From: Thermoguttaceae bacterium
Lineage (GTDB): Bacteria > Planctomycetota > Planctomycetia > Pirellulales > Thermoguttaceae
Direction of reading: 5' to 3'
Assembly (NCBI GenBank): GCA_028695965.1
Contig: JAQVHZ010000013.1
Span: forward strand, 1 to 48,438
Length of the DNA stretch: 48,438 nt
Shown: one piece after another, positions 42,882 to 48,438 of the stretch
How positions within the stretch are numbered: position 1 is the stretch's first letter
Layout: each line of letters starts with the position of its first letter
Notes under the pieces: generated by a model
What the model saw: only the letters and a program-made list of their open reading frames with translations
What the model was told of the DNA's origin: nothing
Databases searched by the model: none
Translations under genes and position numbers: made by a program

Positions 42882-43934
42882 AATATATGAAACGTTAGGG
42901 TCAATTGATTCGCAATAACGCGCAAGAAGTTCTGCTGCAGCGTTCATATCGTCCCATGACACAATCTCGACAGGCGTGTGCATATAGCGATTAGGTATCG
43001 AAATAAGCGCTGTTGAAACGCCTGAACGAGATACTTGAATCATCGCCGCGTCGGTTCCAGTTATACGGTTCTCAGCACAAAGCTGATACGGAAGTTCATT
43101 TTTTTCGGCGACGTCAAGAAGCGCGTCGACCAGCCGCATACTCATATTCGGACCTTTTCCAATCGCAGGACCAGCTCCAAGAGCAACTTCGCCAGAGATC
43201 TTCTTGTCGACCGTCGGGCAATCAGTCGCATGAGTAACGTCGACGGCTATACCGACCTGCGGATCGATTCCGTACGAGCTCGTGCGCGCGCCTCGAAGAC
43301 CAACTTCTTCCTGAACGGTTGAAACGGCAAAAACGCCAACCTTAAGTTTGTCAGGATCAATGCGGCGAAGCGCTTCCATGACGACCCAAAGGCCCGCCTT
43401 GTCGTCGGTCGCAGGCGCGGCAATACGATTGTTGAGCAATTCGCGGCATTCAAGCGGAATCGTGCCGCAATCTCCAACGCTAAGCACGCCTTCAGCTTCT
43501 TCTTTATTTTGCGCGCCGATGTCTATCCAAAGATCTGTGATCTTCGGAACGCGTTTACGTTCTTCTTCGGTCAGCAAATGGATTGCTTTACGTCCAATAA
43601 CTCCCTCAACGGGCCCGTTTTTTGCCCAAATTGTTACATTAACGCCAACCAGCGTCTGAGGATCCCAACCTCCCAGAGGGAGAAAGTAGACAAACCCTTC
43701 GGGGTCTATGTAGTTTACCACGATCCCCAATTGATCACAGTGTCCCGCTAACATCACGCGAAAAGGCGCGTCCGAGTTGCGCGACGCTATTACGTTGCCA
43801 TGAGCGTCCGTGCGAATATCGTCAGCAAAATCCCCCGCATAGTCGCGAACGACACGCTGAATCTTTTCTTCATATCCCGAAGGACTTGGCGTCTTGATTA
43901 AACGATAAAAGAAATCTCGTGTTTTATCTTCCAT
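42873..43934 (-). CDS. M42-family metallo-aminopeptidase
   Basis: 353-aa cytoplasmic, di-metal aminopeptidase of the FrvX/glutamyl-aminopeptidase family, which forms tetrahedral dodecamers that finish peptide breakdown. Metal ligands and catalytic residues are seen in LAGHCDQLGIVVNYI (His/Asp), APATDDKAGLWVVMEA (Asp), STVQEEVGLRGAR (Glu-Glu), AVDVTHATD (Asp) and the final MHTPVEIVSWDD (His). The length is as usual for the family. A gap of about 220 bases separates it from cpaB. Confidence 0.93.
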   Translation of the reverse strand: MEDKTRDFFYRLIKTPSPSGYEEKIQRVVRDYAGDFADDIRTDAHGNVIASRNSDAPFRVMLAGHCDQLGIVVNYIDPEGFVYFLPLGGWDPQTLVGVNVTIWAKNGPVEGVIGRKAIHLLTEEERKRVPKITDLWIDIGAQNKEEAEGVLSVGDCGTIPLECRELLNNRIAAPATDDKAGLWVVMEALRRIDPDKLKVGVFAVSTVQEEVGLRGARTSSYGIDPQVGIAVDVTHATDCPTVDKKISGEVALGAGPAIGKGPNMSMRLVDALLDVAEKNELPYQLCAENRITGTDAAMIQVSRSGVSTALISIPNRYMHTPVEIVSWDDMNAAAELLARYCESIDPNVSYIPE

Positions 43935-44024
43935 ATCTTTTGTTTCACAATATTATTGAGCGCGTGAATAACGTTCACGACGCGTTGATAAACCAACTAA
44001 GGTATTAGTTGCATTTACGATTCT

Positions 44025-45818
44025 CTAGGCATGGTCGGAACTCGAATATGAAGTTACCGTTTCACTGGGCTCGTCCTCGGCGCTGCAACGACGAAACACA
44101 ACAAGACATTGATCGTCTGTTTGTATTTCCGCATCGGCAAATTTATGCACCTTTGTTATCAGTCGGCTCCCCAATTGAGAAGCGTCGAGGGCGTCTGGGT
44201 TCTGCAGCGCTTCAAGGACGCGAGCTTCGGTGAACAGCTCCTCCTGGTCGTTCATTGCGTCTGTAAGGCCGTCGCTCATAATCGAAATTGCCTCGCCTTC
44301 GGAAAGATGATAGACAAATTCTGGGTATTCCACATTGGGCGTTAAACCGAAAGGAAAATTATTAAACCCTTCGCCAAGCAACTCGACTTTACCGTCTGTT
44401 TTCGACACAATCGGGTAATTGTGACCCGCGTTAAATATGTGGACGGTCCCGGTATCCGGCTCGAGAACGAGCATAACAAACGTGATAAAACGATTGTCCC
44501 ATTTGCCATAGAATACGTTGTTAAGCCGCGTCATCGCCGTGGAGCGCGTCTTTTCCAACGCCAATCCGTAACGCGCCTCAGAAGATAATTTAGCCATCAG
44601 AAGCGCCGCCTGGACTCCTTTGCCGGAAACGTCCCCCAGCACGATCGCTAACGATCCGTCTGACAACGGAATGTAATCGAAATAATCTCCGCCTAAATAC
44701 TTCGCGGGTCGATAATAATCGAAAAACTCATATCCTTCAATTTTCGGGGGAGCGCAAGGCAAAAAACCTTTTTGCACTTGATTGGCGACCTGCAGCTCGC
44801 GTTTAACAGCTTTTTCTTCCGCTAATTCGTCGCGGTATTTCTGGTTTTCCCAATAGATCGCAACCTGATTAGCTACTACGACAAGCAACTTCAGTTCATT
44901 ATGTTCAAAACGCACGCCGGTAGCCCGCGCGTCGACCTGAATGACTCCAAGGAGTCTTTGATTAGCGGAATCGTAGATCGGAGCGGCCATGACCGACGCA
45001 ATCCGCGAACTGTAGATACTGTCCGACGCATTGAAGCGACGATCGTCGCCTGGCGAATCGGAAATAACTGCGTTGTTCGTCTCAAATACGTGTTGAATGA
45101 TCGCGCGGCTTACACGGAAAGGACGCGCGTCCGATTCGTCGCGACGTTTATAGTCGATTAGTTTCCACTCGGACTTGTTTCGTCCCACGCCCTCGGAACT
45201 TTCGGCGACAATACATGCGGAATCAGCATTAGGAAAAAGTCCGAGCAAATTGCTTAAAAAACGAGGCGCTAAGTCGACGACGTCTTCTGCCTTGCCCAAA
45301 ATTCTCCCAAAATCGAGCATAATGCGAAGGCGTTCTTCAAGAAGAGCAATTTCCCGCTCGTACTCCTCGAAAGAACGAAAACGAGATTTGCCCGACTCTA
45401 TGTACATCGAAGAGTCAGGCGCTCCCACGACAACCTGCGACTTAATCAGACTTTGATCGAATTTGTCTTCACGCCAATTCAAAAGTTCGCCCGCAGCGGC
45501 TGATTTGGCTGAGCGCGTTCCAGAAGCGACGTCGTCTTGAAACAGAAGCGTTGCTTCGCCTATTTGGACCGTGTCTTGGCGGCGAAGAAGCGTCGGCTTC
45601 TCGATACGTTTGCCGTTGACCCAAACTCCGTTGCGGCTTTCAAGGTCTTCTACGCGCCAGCCGTCTGCCCCGCGCGTCAACTTGGCATGTTCGCGACTGA
45701 CCGCGTTATTTGATATAACAACGTCGCAATAAGGCTGACGACCAATGACAAAAACGTCGCCGTTCAAAGAAACCGTTTGAGTCGAAAGATCCGGATTTTT
45801 GATCAGTAGTCGTTCCAT
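44025..45818 (-). CDS. FHA-GAF-PP2C (RsbU/SpoIIE-type) serine phosphatase
   Basis: 597-aa signalling protein. Residues 5-95 are an FHA domain (phosphothreonine-binding; VIGRQPYCDVVISNNAVSRE, then LESRNGVWVNG). Residues about 170-335 form a GAF domain (SRIASVMAAPIYDSANQRLL, VIQVDARATG). A short coiled linker (EEKAVKRELQVANQVQKGF) leads to a PP2C-type phosphatase domain (EFFDYYRPAKYLGGDYFDYI; IVLGDVSGKGVQAALLMA; ISIMSDGLTDAMND; DDQCLVVFRR) with its metal-binding Asp residues in place. Such proteins usually control an anti-sigma-factor antagonist, but no partner is encoded here. It follows truA after six bases, so the two form an operon. Confidence 0.92.
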   Translation of the reverse strand: MERLLIKNPDLSTQTVSLNGDVFVIGRQPYCDVVISNNAVSREHAKLTRGADGWRVEDLESRNGVWVNGKRIEKPTLLRRQDTVQIGEATLLFQDDVASGTRSAKSAAAGELLNWREDKFDQSLIKSQVVVGAPDSSMYIESGKSRFRSFEEYEREIALLEERLRIMLDFGRILGKAEDVVDLAPRFLSNLLGLFPNADSACIVAESSEGVGRNKSEWKLIDYKRRDESDARPFRVSRAIIQHVFETNNAVISDSPGDDRRFNASDSIYSSRIASVMAAPIYDSANQRLLGVIQVDARATGVRFEHNELKLLVVVANQVAIYWENQKYRDELAEEKAVKRELQVANQVQKGFLPCAPPKIEGYEFFDYYRPAKYLGGDYFDYIPLSDGSLAIVLGDVSGKGVQAALLMAKLSSEARYGLALEKTRSTAMTRLNNVFYGKWDNRFITFVMLVLEPDTGTVHIFNAGHNYPIVSKTDGKVELLGEGFNNFPFGLTPNVEYPEFVYHLSEGEAISIMSDGLTDAMNDQEELFTEARVLEALQNPDALDASQLGSRLITKVHKFADAEIQTDDQCLVVFRRCSAEDEPSETVTSYSSSDHA

Positions 45819-45824
45819 TTGAAC

Positions 45825-46721
45825 TTACCAGGTTTGAGTGGCTGCAGCGTCGGGGTAGACGACGTCAATCATATACAAGCCATGAGCAGGAGCGGTTGGC
45901 CCTGCGTATTTACGATCGGCGCTTTCCATGACCTCGCGCATGAAAGCTGGATTTTCAAACCCTTTATGACGTTGCCCAAACAAATAAAGAGTGCCGACGA
46001 TCGCGCGGACCATATTGTACAAAAAACCGTTCGCTTCTATTTCGAACGAAATAAGTTCCGGTTCTTCAAAGGGCGGAAGCGCTCCTTCTGCTGCAACGCT
46101 TGACATATCAAGGACCTCGCGCTGACGATCCAAATTAGGAAACCTAAACGCTGACGCTAAAGGAAGCCGTTCAATGCGGACGTCATAAATTGTCCGAACA
46201 GTGGTCTTTCGAGGCGATCCTTGAGTTTGAAACGCGCTGAAGTCATGTTCGCCCAATAGAAACTGACCGGCCGCGCGCATCAAATCTATGTCGACGCGCT
46301 GCAGGAGCGTCCAGACATTACGTCGGAAAAACGGATATGCTGGACGAGAATCACTCGCAAGATAACGATACCTTTTGCGAACAACGTCTCGAATTGGATG
46401 AAAGTCGAGAGAAACTTCTGAGGAACGCCAAATACGTATATCGCGCGGCAGAAACGCATTAATCGCGCGCGTAAACGCATCGGTTGACAACGTCGACGTC
46501 GTTGTAAAAGCCGCAACTTGACAAAGCGCATGCACGCCAGAATCAGTTCGACCGCTGCCTGTTACTTCTACTTCTTCGCAGACAACCCGTGCAACAGCCT
46601 TTTCCAATTCTCCTTGTATTGTTCGAACATTAGGCTGTTTCGGTTGGATCTGCCAACCGGCGTAATTCGTACCGTCGTAACAGAGCTCTAACCTTATACG
46701 TCGCAAAATTAACGTCTGCAA
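45825..46721 (-). CDS. truA: tRNA pseudouridine(38-40) synthase TruA
   Basis: 298-aa enzyme that makes pseudouridine in the tRNA anticodon stem-loop. The N-terminal RLELCYDGTNYAGWQIQP is the family signature. Catalytic Asp60 lies in GSGRTDSGVHAL. Further signature segments are FHPIRDVVRKRYRYL, HDFSAFQTQG and ANGFLYNMVRAIVGTL. There is no ATG at the N-terminus: TTG at 46721 or TTG five codons later (46706) are the possible starts, and neither has a strong ribosome-binding site. Confidence 0.95.
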   Translation of the reverse strand: MQTLILRRIRLELCYDGTNYAGWQIQPKQPNVRTIQGELEKAVARVVCEEVEVTGSGRTDSGVHALCQVAAFTTTSTLSTDAFTRAINAFLPRDIRIWRSSEVSLDFHPIRDVVRKRYRYLASDSRPAYPFFRRNVWTLLQRVDIDLMRAAGQFLLGEHDFSAFQTQGSPRKTTVRTIYDVRIERLPLASAFRFPNLDRQREVLDMSSVAAEGALPPFEEPELISFEIEANGFLYNMVRAIVGTLYLFGQRHKGFENPAFMREVMESADRKYAGPTAPAHGLYMIDVVYPDAAATQTW

Positions 46722-46738
46722 TGGGTTGTAGAATATTT

Positions 46739-46776
46739 GAAAAAATCGTTGGCGCCCAAAAGCAACGCCAACGATT
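46739..46776 (-). terminator. Terminator after the repeat/CX3CH gene
   Basis: On the minus strand AATCGTTGGCG pairs perfectly with CGCCAACGATT (11 bases) and is followed by TTTTTTC. It lies between the stop at 46834 and the start of truA. Confidence 0.88.
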
Positions 46777-46833
46777 AAAGGAACTGTTGGGAAGAGTCAA
46801 ACGCCAAGGTTCAATCTTCCGTCGACGCTAATT

Positions 46834-48438
46834 TCATTCGGTTAAACTGCCGCCGAATGTCTCGTGACACGTAGAATTACACGTGTCGTCAACCGCTTCA
46901 AAGGCCGCCTTCATGTCGTCGAAGGAACCCTCTTTTGCAGCGACAGCGTTCGCTTGCTTGTTAAATTCAAGGGAAGCGGCCGCAAGACGCTCGCAATACT
47001 CGCGCCAAAGTTCATCCTCGTCAGGAGCCAAAGTCTCGCCGACATTTTCACGACAACCCAACGCAATTGCGACGATGATTGTGGAATCGTCAATCACTTT
47101 TTTCGTGTTTTTACCGCGGAGGAACGTCTTTTCGTTACGAGCCAAGCGCTTAACTTCGGTCGTAAGAGAAGGGAGCGCATACTTCATCAAGGGACTAAGA
47201 TCGGCGACTTTAGCCCAGTCTAATTCCTTCGCTGCCCCTGGCTTCTCACGCGCGGCCAGGAGAGATTGATACGCCTTTTTAACGTCTGCGACCGTTTCCG
47301 CTCGTGCAAGTTCGGCAGCGGCAGCCATGATACCGGAAACGGAACCGCAAACAGGAGCGTCATAATCGGAAACTCCCAACGTCATAGCAACAACCGCTAG
47401 GGCGTTCGCGTCTCGGCGAACGCCAAGGACGCCGTCTTCAAAATTCGGAATCATCTCGAGGTCGTCTATGTCGCGTTCAAGCGACTCTATGAGCGAATCG
47501 ATCACGCTTACCAAATTTGCGGCGGAAGGAAGCTCCTCAACTGACTCTGAATAAGCTCCATTTACCTCTGAAAAAAAAAAGGCAGTTGTGTTCTCCTCTG
47601 CTGGCGGTTCAGCAGGGACCGCTTCGCCCTCAGCTTCCGCAGCAGGAGCGGCTTCACCTTCGTCTTCCGCAGCAGGAGCGGCTTCGCCTTCGCCTTCCGC
47701 AGCAGGAGCGGCCTCGCCTTCGCCTTCCGCAGCAGGAGCAGCTTCGCCTTCGCCTTCCGCAGCAGGAGCGGCTTCACCTTCGTCTTCCGCAGCAGGAGCG
47801 GCTTCGCCTTCGCCTTCCGCAGCAGGAGCAGCTTCGCCTTCCGCAGCAGGAGCAGCTTCGCCTTCCGCAGCAGGAGCAGCTTCGCCTTCGCCTTCCGCAA
47901 CAGGAGCGGTCTCGCCTTCGTCTTCCGCAGCAGGAACAGCTTCGCCTTCAGCTTCCGTGGCAGGAGCGGCTTCACCTTCGCCTTCTGCTTCTGCGGCAGA
48001 GGCTTCTTCGGCGGCTTTACGCTCCGCTTCGGCTTTCTCGGCAGCAGCCTTCTCAGCAGCGGCCTTCTCTTCGGCAGCAATACGTTCAGCTTCTGCTTTC
48101 TCGGTAGCGATACGTTCAGCTTCGGCCTTCTCGGCAGCTACTCGTTCCGCTTCAGCCTTTTCAGCAGCAGCCTTCTCTTCGGCGGCAATACGTTCAGCTT
48201 CGGCTTTCTCGGCAGCGATACGTTCCGCTTCGGCCTTCTCGGCAGCGATTCGTTCCGCTTCTGCTTTCTCGGCAGCTACTCGTTCCGCTTCAGCCTTTTC
48301 AGCCGCTGCTCTTTCCGCTTCAGCCTTTTCAGCAGCAGCCTTCTCTTCGGCGGCAATACGTTCAGCTTCGGCTTTCTCGGCAGCAGCCTTCTCTTCGGCA
48401 GCAATACGTTCAGCTTCGGCTTTCTCGGCAGCAGCCTT
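46834..48438 (-). CDS. Large Ala/Glu-repeat protein with C-terminal helical CX3CH domain (N-terminus outside window)
   Basis: On the minus strand the frame ending at 46834 is open without a stop to the window edge, giving at least 534 residues; the TTG at 47514 is internal. In protein order it has an Ala/Glu/Lys/Arg region of about 145 residues built of ~10-residue units ([10 protein letters not shown], with AAEEKA variants), expected to be one long helix as in TolA. Next come acidic Pro-containing units ([10 protein letters not shown]) and a short linker ([17 protein letters not shown]). Last is a C-terminal domain of about 220 residues, apparently two related helical halves ([25 protein letters not shown]). 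It ends [23 protein letters not shown] is C-X3-C-H at the place where c'-type cytochromes have CXXCH, so haem or metal binding is possible but unproven. Confidence 0.8.
   Translation of the reverse strand, partial: KAAAEKAEAERIAAEEKAAAEKAEAERIAAEEKAAAEKAEAERAAAEKAEAERVAAEKAEAERIAAEKAEAERIAAEKAEAERIAAEEKAAAEKAEAERVAAEKAEAERIATEKAEAERIAAEEKAAAEKAAAEKAEAERKAAEEASAAEAEGEGEAAPATEAEGEAVPAAEDEGETAPVAEGEGEAAPAAEGEAAPAAEGEAAPAAEGEGEAAPAAEDEGEAAPAAEGEGEAAPAAEGEGEAAPAAEGEGEAAPAAEDEGEAAPAAEAEGEAVPAEPPAEENTTAFFFSEVNGAYSESVEELPSAANLVSVIDSLIESLERDIDDLEMIPNFEDGVLGVRRDANALAVVAMTLGVSDYDAPVCGSVSGIMAAAAELARAETVADVKKAYQSLLAAREKPGAAKELDWAKVADLSPLMKYALPSLTTEVKRLARNEKTFLRGKNTKKVIDDSTIIVAIALGCRENVGETLAPDEDELWREYCERLAAASLEFNKQANAVAAKEGSFDDMKAAFEAVDDTCNSTCHETFGGSLTE
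47610..47990 (-). repeat. Coding tandem repeat, 30-base units ([10 protein letters not shown])
   Basis: On the plus strand the unit is close to AGCAGGAGCGGCTTCGCCTT followed by CGCCTTCCGC, repeated about a dozen times. Some units are shortened by six bases (47821-47880) and some have single-base variants (GTC for GCC). All changes are multiples of three, so the frame is kept. Confidence 0.9.
47998..48438 (-). repeat. Coding tandem repeat, ~30-base units ([10 protein letters not shown])
   Basis: Plus-strand unit near TTCGGCTTTCTCGGCAGCGA followed by TACGTTCCGC, with variants adding 15 bases (AAEEKA type). It continues to the window edge, so the total copy number is unknown. It encodes the TolA-like helical region. 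Confidence 0.9.

Noticed and set aside
47610-47990. CRISPR-like array of 30-base repeats
   Set aside because: There are no unique spacers; units are directly adjacent, vary by multiples of three and are in frame with a protein.
47517-48107. Two frames (plus 196 codons, minus 172 codons) of Leu/Arg/Gln/Pro or Lys/Leu repeats
   Set aside because: Out-of-frame readings of the Ala/Glu coding repeat. Only the third minus frame continues into a globular C-terminal domain.

Overview
The window most likely comes from a planctomycete, probably a polysaccharide-degrading, host- or gut-associated lineage, since GC looks only moderate by eye. Supporting marks are a small lipoprotein ending in a DQPSHMTPYRTHGG tail, an actinobacterial/planctomycete-style HIT protein (LWAPWR N-terminus), Tat-exported Gfo/Idh/MocA proteins in tandem, secreted GH42-like proteins with N-terminal carbohydrate-binding-like modules, an FHA-GAF-PP2C regulator, a CpaB-type Flp pilus protein and an Ala/Glu repeat protein ending in a haem-like motif. 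The lineage is inferred from protein style, not from a marker gene.

Layout. 1-2580 (+): 5'-truncated prolyl oligopeptidase, then an AlkD-like DNA-repair protein, closed by a terminator shared with the converging 2614-5612 (-) pair (polysaccharide flippase, then a lone beta-class adenine methyltransferase). 5685-13103 (+): a good promoter followed by three tandem copies of a ~2.4 kb secreted GH42-like gene; copy 1 carries a one-base deletion just after its signal peptide region. A serine hydrolase (13145-14095) and a strong terminator close this unit. 14140-15061 (+): a small, apparently decaying islet (frameshifted fragment, intact 98-aa membrane protein, gene with an in-frame TAA) lying against the 3' end of tRNA-Val(CAC); tRNA-Ala(CGC) follows. 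15720-30950 (-): lipoprotein, GlmU-like uridylyltransferase, Rho with a long disordered N-terminus, RecG, TPR lipoprotein, TrkA, a HAD phosphatase paired with a divergent GcvPA-like protein, a tail-anchored protein, then three secreted proteins (BNR-4/ulvan-lyase-like, lactonase, esterase).

A divergent intergenic region (30951-31502) separates that last trio from a rightward set: secreted FAD oxidoreductase with golvesin-like C-terminus, two Tat-exported Gfo/Idh/MocA paralogues, and a CE1-CBM-GH10 xylanase/esterase. Together these read as a planctomycete carbohydrate-degradation locus without SusC/D. The right end (39543-48438, all -) is mostly housekeeping: RNase D, HIT protein and CpaB (ATGA overlap), M42 aminopeptidase, FHA-GAF-PP2C phosphatase downstream of TruA, and a large protein, open at the window edge, built of TolA-like EAEAK repeats, acidic APAAEGE repeats and a C-terminal helical domain with CNSTCH.

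The most interesting items are the triplicated GH42-like array with a broken first copy, the decaying islet at tRNA-Val, the CX3CH repeat protein, the divergent GcvPA-like protein, and the two oxidoreductases whose EKP motif is replaced by AVP. Everything here was read by eye; no database search or alignment program was run.
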